NCBI RefSeq assembly: GCF_000003605.2 | Contig: NW_003156750.1 | Coordinates: 186,757-213,495 of the forward strand | Reading direction: 5' to 3' | Origin: Saccoglossus kowalevskii | Lineage: Eukaryota > Hemichordata > Enteropneusta > Harrimaniidae | Length of the DNA stretch: 26,739 bases | Shown here: positions 1 to 10,060 of the stretch, piece after piece | How positions within the stretch are numbered: the stretch's first letter is position 1 | How the letters are laid out: every line of letters starts with the position of its first letter | Notes under the pieces: model-generated | Told to the model about the DNA's origin: nothing | What the model saw: only the letters and a program-made list of their open reading frames with translations | Database searches by the model: none | Program-made: the position numbers and the translations under genes

Positions 1-16
1 CCCCGGTTATATAGCG

Positions 17-420
17 TATTTAAAACAATAAGGGTAGTTTTAAGCCAATTGTTACTAACGGCCAAATTGTTGAAAAGTAAATAGCATTTTTGAAAATATT
101 TATATTTTAGTGCTTAATATGATAATATGAAATAATGAATGCTTTCTTTTAATTACATTAATTACATTATTTTAGTTATATTATTTTGCTGATATTCATT
201 TTTAAATTATTTTTTTACACTGTATCACACATCACTTTAAACTCACAAAAAAAACTTCAACTTCGTGGTGCATTTTGGATTTGTTATTGAAATATATATC
301 GGATATTTTCATCAACATTTGTAAGACGGATTTAAAACAATAAAGTGTTCAAGCAATTGTTATTACTAAGTGGCAATCTGTTGAAAAGTAAATAACATTT
401 TTGAAAATATTTATATTATA
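17..420 (+). repeat. Internal duplication in intron 1 of gene A
   Basis: A block at about 17-110 recurs at about 328-420: TTTAAAACAATAA, then GTTGAAAAGTAAATA, then CATTTTTGAAAATATTTATA. The equivalent introns of gene B (about 6625-6720) and gene C (about 14040-14120) carry the block once, so A has gained a tandem copy of roughly 310 bases. Position 1-632 should be 5' intron of gene A. It ends in a strong pyrimidine-rich acceptor (TTTCCACAG, ending at 632). The promoter and 5' exon of A are not in the window. I see no coding potential here. Confidence 0.6.
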
Positions 421-651
421 TTGTTGATCTATGAAATAATAAATGTTATATTTTAATTACATGCATGTATACATGGTGTACTTCTGCCATTACATTTTTC
501 CACGCCTTAATGTTCTATCAACGTGAAGATGCATCATTGAATAAAAATATGTAAACGTTCTGATAGTTATTTATATTTTCTTTTTGAATTGACAGAAAGT
601 GAATTTAGATAATTATTTCCTGTTTTCCACAGAAGCCAGTATACTTTTAAC

Positions 652-1910
652 ATGGTGGTAGGCAAGTTATATCTACATTACTGGATAATGAGTTTGGGAA
701 TAATGCAATTGATGATTTCTGTATTGGTTTTAATATCGAGTATATTTATCACACTGTTCATTGGATTTATCTATGGATTGGCCCCTATTCTGATAGGAAT
801 CTGTGTAAGTGTGCGTTTAATGTAGTTTCTAACGTTATAACATATGTTTTCACATAATTGTAACACTAACAGTTGTTTGCTGAAATCTTTTGTTCTATTT
901 TTACATTACATATTATGTATTCACGAAACGGAAAATAAAATTATTACCTGAATATCGTCTTCGCTTAAGGTACGATTCGATTTGTGACTACGGGTCGATA
1001 TATAACCAAATTTGTTTGTGTTATTATTTCTGTCAACACATTTAAAGCAAACATGTCTGCTAGTTATGTTTATTAGACAAACAAGCACCAAGGAAAAATG
1101 TTCAGTTTGAACAGAAAAATTACAGGTGTCTTACTGACAAATAATTGCATAATCGATCAGTTTGCTTTAGCAGGAATCCTCGCAGTGCTCATGTCGGAAT
1201 ATAAAAAAGATGGACTAGTAAGTTTAAAACATTCTGAATTTTTGCGATTCGGTGATGGTGAATGATGATTATTTTAAATGTCGAAGACAACAACGATAGT
1301 GATGATGATACGTTCTTTTACAGGTTACAGCAGTTGTGATTATGTCTGTTATCAGTTCATTTCTGGCAGCAGGACTTTTTATTGGTTTGATAGTTATGAT
1401 TGCTAGATTGCGATCTGTCTATGACACTATTAGCTGTGAAGACAGCTGTCAGGATACTAAGGTACGCCAATCATTGTGTGTAAAGACGGAATTGTTTTTT
1501 TGTGAATGGGCTTTAGATACCCAATCGTCCATGCACTGTTTGCACTAAATGTACTAAACTAATGACTAAATTTCAGGGTCTTGCTTATGGAATTATTGGT
1601 TTCATGATCTCTATGACTTCATTGGAATGTGCTGTTGCAATCCAGACTGCATCCTTGAGTGGTGGTTGGTATTTCTACGACACACATGATAAGGTATTAC
1701 TAGTTTATTCAGCTTAAACAGAGAACTACTTGATGAGCGACACGTATTCACCATCCCTAGCTAGTTGCATGTATTCAAATTCACTGACTTAACATTGGTA
1801 AGCATGCACCAAAAAATATTTGCACAGAAACATAGTTGATCTTGTTTGTTCACATTTATGTTGATTAGGTGACCAACGAAACAGAAGAAGAAGACGCAAT
1901 GCTACCTTAA
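652..1910 (+). CDS. MS4A/CD20-like four-transmembrane protein, copy A
   Basis: Exons are 652-804, 1161-1217, 1324-1461, 1577-1693 and 1869-1910, giving 168 residues. All introns are phase 0 with GT...AG ends (GTAAGT, GTAAGT, GTACGC, GTATTA donors). The ATG lies 19 bases inside an exon opened by TTTCCACAG at 632. TM1 (about residues 14-42) has SLGIMQ, TM2 (about 45-63) has PILIGIC then FALAGILAVL, and TM4 (about 119-141) has LEC-AVAI; these fit the MS4A family pattern LGxxQ / P-GGxxFIxSGxL / LE-C-I. A basic KKD loop follows TM2, as expected for the cytosolic side. The TM3-TM4 loop holds CEDSCQDTK, and the tail is acidic (NETEEEDAMLP). MS4A proteins are plasma-membrane four-pass proteins; no specific function can be assigned. 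The N-terminus is much shorter than in typical vertebrate members. The exon structure is inferred from comparison of the three copies, and no transcript evidence was available. Confidence 0.72.
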
Positions 1911-2233
1911 AATCAAAACTGTGTGACAATGTATTATTATTATCAGTGTTATTATTCGTAGTATTATCATGGAAGGGTGTTTTCAAACTTCTTAATATTA
2001 GTGATGAGACGGACAGATGTGTCCTGAACACACTGTTTTTTATGTTGATAAGCGAGATCCAATGAAGTAGACGATTACAGTTGTGAAGTTTTGAAGTCAC
2101 AAAGACGTGGAAGAGAAGACGAACCATGGCATTAGTTGTCTATTCTCGGATTTTGTAGATGTTTCTATTAAGAAAATATGATGATTTGCAGACTAGTCTG
2201 TAGTTTTGAAAGTCAAATACAGTAATGAAAGCA

Positions 2234-2239
2234 ATTAAA
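2234..2239 (+). promoter_or_regulatory. Candidate polyadenylation signal of gene A (ATTAAA)
   Basis: ATTAAA lies about 320 bases after the stop codon and is followed by T/GT-rich sequence (TTGTTATATATGAGTAGCTGTATTTGTATG). The same signal and context recur at the same place after B (8703) and C (18363), while the sequence between stop and signal differs. This supports it as the real 3' end. Confidence 0.5.
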
Positions 2240-2259
2240 ATGATTGACTTGCATTTGTT

Positions 2260-3500
2260 ATATATGAGTAGCTGTATTTGTATGTAGCAAACCATCCTAG
2301 ATTAGAGGCGATTGTAAGGAATGGTTAGAAGTGTGGAGTAAATACATTATCAACTCTAGAAACTAAAACAAATGATGTCCAATTCTTAAACATTGTTGGA
2401 AATTTAATGTGAGTCAACAGTACTTTAAGCTTACATTGTCTTGTGCAGCAATGGACCAGTTACAAACAGAACTAGAATTAAGTTTGAACAATAAATTTAA
2501 GGAATGCGAAAACAAAAAGACTTAAACCAGACATATCATTTCCTCTGTAATTTGTTAACGATTGGAGAGAACAAACACTGTAGAAATTAATTAATAATTG
2601 TTCAATGTTTATGTTCTCAAGATTAGGAAATTCACATAAGTCCCTAGCATTTATCTAGCTGACAACATCTTCAATATTGTAGGGTTTCGGCACAAGGAAG
2701 AAGGGTAATACCATCCATAAGAGCGTGTATTTGTATATCACAATTCATACTCCAGTAGCAAATTAAGTAAATACAGACATTTTACTCGAGAACATTAACA
2801 CATTTTTATCATAACATTTACTATTCACTACAAGACACATATATACTATTCATATAACATGAAAATCTATTCAGGCTCGGAAAGGTGAAAAGAGCATTAA
2901 TTAAAAACAGAAAAAAATGTATACAGACAGAAAGATGTTTAGAAACGAGCCCACAAAAACTACTTACATGATGCCTAAACATGTAAACTAAAATGTTGTT
3001 TCCATTATAAATAACAATTTAGGAGAAATTGGAAACATCTCTAGAGAACCAATATATGTCAAGCATTCGAAAGCTAATGTTTAGAGATGATTCGTCCTTG
3101 TCCTAATAACCCTTTTATTATGTACACCGTATTAACAGTTTCAGAAATGCACATTGTTCCATGTCATTCATATTTGTCGGTATCCGTATCTGAAAAAAAC
3201 GAACAAAACCCAAGATATTTTGCGGGTAGACTCTTCATTTAACTTAGTTACCAATTCGCGAGTACAAAGACATTAATATTGTTGGGTTGATGTCAAATTG
3301 CTTACAATTAATTAACAATCATTGTTTTCTTATCTCTGAATTCCTTCTGTTCAGAATCACATACATTGATGACATTTGACTTGATCATGCTCCATTCAAA
3401 TGTTTACTTACTTGTGTACTGTATGCAAGAAAGAACTCAAGAAACATCTAGGCAGATATACGCGACAGGTACCCAGTAAACTTAGCTTATAACGTTTATA
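2260..3500 (+). repeat. Duplicon downstream flank, unit A
   Basis: This non-coding stretch shares ordered blocks with 8760-10050 (after B) and 18580-20400 (after C). Examples are TTAAACATTGTTGGA, CAGACATATCATTTCCTCTG, GAACATTAA..ACATTTTTCATCA and the GCATTAATTAAAAACA motif. It shows how far the duplicated unit reaches past the gene. No open frame in it is shared by the copies, so it is probably non-coding. Confidence 0.6.
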
Positions 3501-4939
3501 AAAGACAGTATAGAAGATGATTTGTTTGCATCATCAACCTAACACACAAACATGTTTAATAATTATCAGTAAATATATGCCCATAGTATAACGCATAGTC
3601 AACACCCACAGACGATGACACAAACCAAAATTATATTATTTACCACAACGTCAAATAAATAATAATACATATAATTGTTTCTTGAAACAAATACTAATAT
3701 AAGTTGCAAAACTTGAGCACTATTTAAATTGTAACACAAGTTTCAAAACAATATAATCTTAAAGTTCAAAACATCATTTTCAAAAAAAGAGGTTTTAATC
3801 AAATCACCTACTAATGTATAGTATTACGTCTTCGTACTGGTAACTTGAAAAAAGTGTTCTCAAAGGTCAAACTCTGCTGAAGATACCATTCATTTTTCAA
3901 TGTAGGAAACACACTAATATGTTTGACAATTTAGTTTTGTTCTTGCTTAATTTACGTTTTTATACAATTCATATTTGCCCAGACATGAGACACTGCATAT
4001 TTTTAAATACATCTATTATATCACCACCTCCTTTCAAAAAAGAATGTTCCATAGTATTCAATTACAATTAAGCAGCAAAAAAACTCAAATTTTAGCTGAC
4101 ATCATGAAGTTAGGATGGTGTACTACTTGCACTTCTCCAGATTGATATAATACTCTTTAGGGATGCAAGCAAAACTGAACTTGTATTTTAGAATGGTGAC
4201 ATGCTACGGACACAAAAAAGCTGTGAATTGTTCAAACAATTATGGGGATATGAAACTAATTTCTTTTACAATGCAAAAAGTAATACAAATATAAATATTA
4301 ACACAATCATAGGTAATACAAATAGTAATACTGTTACAATTCTAAGATAATACTATAAATATTCAAAACAATGATATGACAAAAATATGATTGTTCATGA
4401 AGAATGTTATACCTCTACAACAAGATTATGAGACCTAGTTAAAATTAATATAATAAGTAAAAGTTGATTAGTTATGTATGTATAAAAAGTATAGACTTTT
4501 AGTTTTTTTATTGGGGGTTGACTGTTTATGACCGCAAATATTCATACTGATTCTGATCCAAAGGTTCGACAATCGGAATTACACTGTACAGGTTTACGTA
4601 CAGTGCGAGATATTTGTGAGTTTGAAAACAATACATGCTTTTCTGTTGCATGAAACGCGAGTGTTTCGTGTCAATTCGTAAAGAATCCTATGAATAATAA
4701 ACCGGTCTTTATGAAACAGAACCAAACTAATAATGACGACTATTGCAGTAATTACATATTCTGTTTTGAAATAAAACTCCAGTTATTATCAATACTATTT
4801 GGAAAAAAACAGTAATATGTTTTATGTAAATATAAGGTAAAGGGGGCTTGACACAAAAGGAATAAATTAAGATTAATTCAGTAGTTACCATTAACGTTAG
4901 CCTTTGTATTTGTCTGTTCTGGCAATGTAAAGATGGTAA
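3500..4939. other. Single-copy intergenic stretch, no gene recognised
   Basis: AT-rich sequence without a convincing open frame or splice-flanked exon. The only structure seen is a perfect 8-base inverted repeat with an 8-base loop at 4582-4605 (CACTGTAC / GTACAGTG), followed by a near-perfect one around 4648-4668 (TGAAAC / GTTTCG). It is not obviously shared with the other units. Confidence 0.4.
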
Positions 4940-5521
4940 TTAATATACAAAAATAATCCCAAATACACCAACTGCCACTGTTGCTGAAAATATTTGCGCT
5001 AGGTAAGTGAAAGTGGTTGAATATAGGTTATAATTTTGTTTGCTCTCGTATGATAATTGATCAATCAAAGTAGAAAACAATTGTTCTTCATTGTGATATT
5101 TTGTTGCAATCTTGTTTGTTTAAGTCAGAAACGAATGATTTGTCAAGGGCAATGAAATGTTAAAACTTTGACTAGCCACTGACTGGTTGAGGAACCAGTA
5201 ATATAACGTATATCATACCTAGGAAAGATAGCCAAGATGAAGTGGAAATCTGGCATATAGTTGATCAAAATTGTATTGTGATATAAAATAGAATAAAACA
5301 CATGCAGGATAAAACGAATTGTAAATAGGTAAGAACTTACTACTGCATAAATCGTTTTTATCACTAGAGTAGTGAGTTAAATCTACATTGCTTAATTGCA
5401 TAAATGTCACATCATCAACAGAAATCACAACATATTCAGGTAACGTTTCTACCATTGTAAGTATACTCTGTTGTTGTACACCTTGTTGAATATTTTCATG
5501 GTAGGGAATGACAAATTGCAT
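4940..5521 (-). CDS. Weak candidate two-exon gene, C-terminal hydrophobic segment
   Basis: On the - strand an ATG at 5521 opens a 60-codon frame that ends at a strong donor (GTAAGT, read from 5340 down). A pyrimidine-rich acceptor, ATATTTTCAG, ends at 4984 and is followed by a hydrophobic run, TVAVGVFGIIFVY, then a stop at 4940-4942. The phases agree: one leftover base meets two, giving Thr. The predicted product is 74 residues: a polar part with a Val/Ile-rich centre (EYVVISVDDVTF) and a short C-terminal hydrophobic stretch. No family was recognised. The hydrophobic stretch is short for a membrane anchor, so a further exon may be missing. It could also be chance. It lies between units A and B, convergent with A. 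Confidence 0.22.
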
Positions 5522-5549
5522 AACTCATACATTTTGGTCACGAAAGTGA

Positions 5550-5762
5550 GTGGATTATTTTACAGCTTATAATAGTCGCGGCGCAGGAAATGGTGGTATG
5601 TTCTTTGTGAAGCACATCATCACCTTCACAATTCCAATCTCGTCACTGCGAAGGTTTCGACATCCCAGTGGGTGCAGAAAAAGTAGTAGCACAAATCCTT
5701 CTTTGTCAGACACTCAACATAGTGGCACGGACAAATATATAAATTCAAAATTAAGGAAGTGA
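5550..5762. other. GC-richer patch with overlapping open frames, unassigned
   Basis: This patch is visibly richer in G and C than its surroundings and is open on both strands: a 70-codon + frame, and a - strand frame reading through HPLGCRNLRSDEIG. Neither was recognised. It may be an exon or a transposon scrap. It lies just upstream of the conserved promoter of gene B. Confidence 0.2.
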
Positions 5763-6081
5763 AAATGTAGAATTCATACATCTTGTATAATACCAAACTG
5801 AGAATATGGTTTCAAAAATAAAAGTTCAAATAAAATAACCTACAATGGAAACTTGATTTACAGCATGGTTCTCCTCCCTCCCCGTACACAGCTCTCACAA
5901 TAAATTGTTATACACAACATTACTGCACGTCTAAACGAATTTCATAGCAATTTTAGGACCACTGGTCGCTGGCAAGCAAAAACAATTTGCATATGAATTA
6001 CATAATCATACAGCTGCCCACCCATGTCATATCTGCTGCAACCATTATCAGTACAGGGAGGTTGCACCTGCTGATTTACCA

Positions 6082-6183
6082 TTATTTCATACCACGTTTT
6101 ACATCAGGCGTCGTCTGACGTATAGCACAAGTACATCACAGCATTCATTGTGCTGGATTTCAAGTACATTTTAATACTACAAG
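6082..6183 (+). promoter_or_regulatory. Conserved promoter block and 5' non-coding exon of gene B
   Basis: This block aligns with 13467-13576 upstream of gene C. Both contain TTTCATACCA, then CGTCGTCTGACGTATAGCAC, then CAGCATT.ATTGTGC, then a purine/T run ending in AAG followed by the donor GTAAGAA (6184). The donor pairs naturally with the acceptor CCACAG ending at 6938, just before the ATG exon, giving a 755-base 5' intron. TGACGT is a CREB/ATF-type core, and GTATAGCA is a poor TATA-like match. The exact transcription start cannot be read from the sequence. Confidence 0.5.
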
Positions 6184-6404
6184 GTAAGAATTTGTGATGT
6201 TTTGCGCCAATTGATGATACATGCATGCAATTATGTACACAGACAGATCATTGGTTGACAGATACAATGCAATTACTATATTCAGACGGGAAATTAATTG
6301 GTTATATAGCACTAGAAATAAATTGACAAATAATTTACCGGACAGCCAATTCTATAACTTGAAATACAAAACAAACAAATTATCAAAATAACCAAAAATA
6401 TATT

Positions 6405-6443
6405 ATTCAGTATATTTGTATGCAAATAAGTCTGCATACATTA
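6405..6443 (+). promoter_or_regulatory. 39-base perfectly conserved intronic element with octamer palindrome (unit B)
   Basis: These 39 bases are identical to 13778-13816 in gene C, although the surrounding introns have clearly diverged. The core is GTATGCAAATAAGTCTGCATAC, a 7-base inverted repeat (GTATGCA / TGCATAC) that contains ATGCAAAT, the POU-domain octamer site, at 6420-6427. Another octamer (ATTTGCAT) lies at 5985-5992, upstream of the B promoter. A role as an enhancer is inferred only from conservation and motif. Confidence 0.4.
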
Positions 6444-6957
6444 TTCAAATATATAATCTATAATCTTGCTCTTTATAACTATAGTAGATACGGACATAAT
6501 GGTACATATCATTTTGTTATCACACATCACTTCAAACTAACAAAAAATAAAACTTCAACTTCGTGGTGCATTTTGGATTTGATATGAAATATATATCGAA
6601 TATTGTCATCAACATTTTAAAGACGGATTTAAAACAACAAGGGTGTTCAAGCAATTTTTGTTACTAACTGGCAATCTGTTGAAAAATAAATAACATTTTT
6701 GAAAATATTTATATTATATTGTTTAATAATACGTTAATAAATGATATTTTTCAATCACATGCATGCATGTATGCATGGTGTACTTTTGCCATTACATTTT
6801 TTTTCACTCAATAATTTTCCATCAATGTGAAGATGCATCATTGAATAAAAATATGTAAACGTTCTGAAAGTTATCTATATTTTCTTTTTTGAATTGACAG
6901 AAAGTGAATTTAGGTAATTATTTCTTGTTTATCCACAGAAGCCAGTATACGTTTAAC

Positions 6958-8185
6958 ATGGTGGTAGGCAAGTTATATCCCTATGGGATGATGAGTTTGG
7001 GAATAATGCAATTGGTGATTTCTGTATTGGTTTTAATATCGAGTATATTTATCACACTGTTCATTGGATTTATTTATGGATTGGCCCCTATTCTGATAGG
7101 AATCTGTGTAAGTGTGCGTTTAATGTAGTTTCTAACGTTATAACATATGTTTTCACATAATTGCAACACTAACAGTTGTTTGCTGAAATCTTTTGTTCTA
7201 TTTTTACATTACATATTATGTATTCACGAAACGGAAAATAAAATTATTACCTGAATATCGTCTTCGCTTAAGGTACGAGTCGATTTGTGACTACGGGTCG
7301 ATATATAACCAAATTTATTTGTGTTATTATTTCTGTCAACCCATTTATAGCAAACATATCTGCTACTTATGTTGATTAGAAAAATGTTCAGTTTGAACAG
7401 AAAAATAACTCGTGTCTTACTGACTAATAATTGCATATTCGATCAGTTTGCTTTTGCAGGAATTCTCGCGGTTCTCTTGTCTAAATATAAAAAAGATGGA
7501 CTAGTAAGTTCAAAATATTCTGAATTTTTACAATTCGGTGATGTTGATTAATGATTATTTTAAATTCCGAAGACAACAACGATAGTGATGGTGGTGATAT
7601 GTCTTTAACAGGTTACAGCAGTTGTGATTATGTCTGTTATCAGTTCATTTTTGGCAGCAGGACTTTTCATTGGTTTGATGGTTATGATTGCTAGATTGGA
7701 ATCTGTCTATGACACTATTAGCTGTGAAGACAGCTGTCAGGATACTAAGGTACGCAAATCATTGTGTGTAAAGACGGAATTGGTTGTTTGTGAATGTGCA
7801 TCAGATATACAATCATCCATGAATTGTTTGCGCATGTACAAAACTAATGACTCTCTAAATTTCAGGGTCCTGCTTATGGAATAATTAGTTTCGTGATCTC
7901 CATGACTTCATTAGAATGTGGCGTTGCAATTCAGGCTACATCCTTGAGTTGTGGTTGGTATTTCTATGACACACATGATCAGGTATTACTAGTTTATTCA
8001 GCTTAAACAGAGAACTACTTATTCACCACCCCTAGCTAGTTGCATGTATTCAAATTCACTCACTTTACATTGTTATGCGTGCCCCAAGAAATATTTGCAC
8101 AGAAACATAGTTGAACTTGTTTGTTCACATTTTTGTTGATTAGGTCACCAACGAAACAGAAGAAGAAGACGCAATGCTACCTTAA
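6958..8185 (+). CDS. MS4A/CD20-like four-transmembrane protein, copy B
   Basis: Exons are 6958-7107, 7447-7503, 7612-7749, 7866-7982 and 8144-8185, giving 167 residues with all introns phase 0. The ATG follows the acceptor at 6938; the open frame runs back to 6904, but only through intron sequence. TM1 is about 13-41, TM2 44-62, TM3 71-96 and TM4 118-140. KYKKD (63-67) follows TM2 on the predicted cytosolic side. Cys107 and Cys111 (CEDSC) sit in the predicted outer loop, and the tail is NETEEEDAMLP. It differs from copy A at 2 of 46 residues in exon 3 but 8 of 39 in exon 4, and in the first dozen residues (PYGMM versus LHYWIM). Replacement of the conserved Gly by Cys in SCGWY is notable. No break is seen. 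The biochemical role is unknown; the family assignment rests on the TM1, TM2 and TM4 motifs. Confidence 0.72.
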
Positions 8186-8471
8186 AATCAAAACTGTGTG
8201 ACAATGTATTATTATTATCAGTGTTATTATTCGTAGTATTATCATGGAAGGGTGTTTTCAAACTTCTTAGTATTAGTGATGAGACGGACAGATGTGTCCT
8301 GAACACGCTGGAGCTTTTTTATGTTGATAAACGAGATCCAATGAAGTAGACGTTTACAGTTGTGAAGTTTTGATGTCACAAAGACGTGGAAGAGAAGACG
8401 AACCATGGCATTAGTTAGGTGTTGTAGGATTTTGTAGATGTTGCTATTATGAGATTATGATGATTTGCAAA

Positions 8472-8665
8472 CAAAGCTAACATTTCGTTCCATTTTCATT
8501 TGATGTCGTGCTCAGATTTTTAACTGTTGCTGTTGGTATGTGTTATCAATTTTCATGTGCGGCAGGTCCATTTCATAAGGCTGCATTATCTGGGTTTAAT
8601 TTTAAAAGATTGTGATTACCCACTTGCGAGATAAGGGGAACACATACGGGGAATATTACTAGTTA
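8472..8665 (+). repeat. Extra ~200-base segment in the 3' UTR of gene B
   Basis: The 3' UTRs of A and B align closely up to GATGATTTGCA and again from TAGTT..GTTTTGAAAG. B carries about 200 extra bases between these points, which are absent from A (around 2185-2200). C is shorter still, so insertion in B or loss from A cannot be decided. No terminal repeats or open frame are seen. Confidence 0.45.
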
Positions 8666-8702
8666 TGCTATGTTTTGAAAGATAAATGCAGTATTGCAAT
8701 TA

Positions 8703-8708
8703 ATTAAA
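8703..8708 (+). promoter_or_regulatory. Candidate polyadenylation signal of gene B (ATTAAA)
   Basis: ATTAAA is in the same conserved context as in A and C (AATTAAAATGATTGACTTGC, then a T/GT-rich tract). The predicted 3' UTR is about 520-550 bases, longer than in A because of the extra segment upstream. Confidence 0.5.
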
Positions 8709-8729
8709 ATGATTGACTTGCATCTGTTA

Positions 8730-10060
8730 TATATGAGTAGCTGTATTTGTATGTAGCAAACCATCCTAGATTAGAGGTGATAGTAAGGAATGGTTAGAAG
8801 TGTTAGAATGTTGAGTAAACAAATTATCAACTTCCTACACTAAAACAAATGATGTCCAATTCTTAAACATTGTTGGACATTTAATGTGAGCCAACAGTAC
8901 TTTAAGCATACATTGTCTTGTGCAGCAATAGGCCAGTTACAAACAGAACTAGAGAAATGAGAAATGCAAAAACAAAAAGACTTAAACCAGACATATCATT
9001 TCCTCTGTAACTTGTTAACGACTGGGGAGAACAAACACTGTAGAAATTCATTAATAATTGTTCAATGTTTGTGTTCTCAAGATTAGGAAATGCAGTTCAC
9101 ATAAGCCTCTTGCATCTATCGCTGAAAACATCTTGAATAGTGTAGGTAACAAAACACAAGAATGAATGGTAACATCCACAAGAACATGTCCTTGTATATC
9201 ACAGTACATAACATAGTAGCTACTCAAGAACATTAAAACATTATTCATCATAACTGTCAATTTAAGATTCACTGCAAGACATATATACTATGACATGAAA
9301 ACTATTCATGTTCAGAAAGGTTAAGAGGGCATTAATTAAAAACAAAATATTTACTTTACATGTGATGGACCATGTACAGCTTAGTTCTATTGTAATCCTT
9401 TATCGCCCACAAAGGCGCTATATAACCTTGTACTGCAACCCCATAATATGTGATTTGACCACTTTTAACATGTCTTCTGGCATGTTGATATCGAAATTCC
9501 CCCTGATCTAGCTTTGATTGGAGTAGATAATATAATAATTGTTTTAATACACAGATCAATGGGCAAACCCATTCACAAACCAAATAAGTTTTACAAATAC
9601 ATGTATAGAAACAAACACACTAAAACTAAATGATGCGTAAAAATGTTATTTGAAATGGAAACAAAACAAAGTCATAAAACAAGTTAAATATAAATGTAAA
9701 TAGATATCGAATCGTTAATCACAAGGAAGGTAGCATGTCACAACCACCGCCAATGGATATTTCCATTAGAAAAAGACAATGTAAAGTAAATGTAATACAT
9801 CTGTAGAGAACCAATATACGACAATATGTTTCGCTTTTGTCCTAATAAACTTACTATCATGTTCACCATATTAACAGTTTCAGAAATACAGTGTTCATAG
9901 TTGCATGTCATTCATATTTGTTGGTACCCGTATATGCAGGTCATTAACCCTTATACAAAATGGCACAAAAAATGACTGCAAATTTAGACTAGCTACGCAA
10001 TTCGGTCAAAACGAATTTATAATAGTCCCAGTAAATCACACAATTAGCTTATATAGCTAA
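8730..10060 (+). repeat. Duplicon downstream flank, unit B
   Basis: This is collinear with the flanks after A and C. Shared landmarks include AAACATTGTTGGACA (about 8866), ACATATCATTTCCTCTGTAA (about 8991), ATGTTGATATCGAAATTCC (about 9483), ACACAGATCAATGGGCAAA (about 9550) and CAATTCGGTCAAAACG.AT then TCCCAGTAAAT near 10000-10035. The open frames in it are not preserved between copies. A conserved non-coding RNA is possible but not shown. Confidence 0.6.

Noticed and set aside
1336-1548. 70-residue + frame, and its partner at 7624-7884
   Set aside because: Both begin inside the TM3 exon and run through the donor into the following intron. The spliced frame with exon 4 is conserved; the read-through tail is not.
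1789-2127. 112-residue - strand frame
   Set aside because: It overlaps the last exon and 3' UTR of gene A in antisense and is not kept as a frame in the matching part of gene B.
5550-5762. Possible exon of a discoidin-like or transposase protein
   Set aside because: The - strand text HPLGCRNLRSDE suggested this briefly, but no further family residues follow. It is reported only as an unassigned patch.
7193-7436. Overlapping frames on both strands in an intron of gene B
   Set aside because: They lie between coding exons 1 and 2. They are AT-rich, and the matching intron of gene A does not preserve the frames.
9051-9583. Several 67-75 residue frames in the B flank
   Set aside because: The flanks of A and C, which align with this region, do not keep any of these frames.
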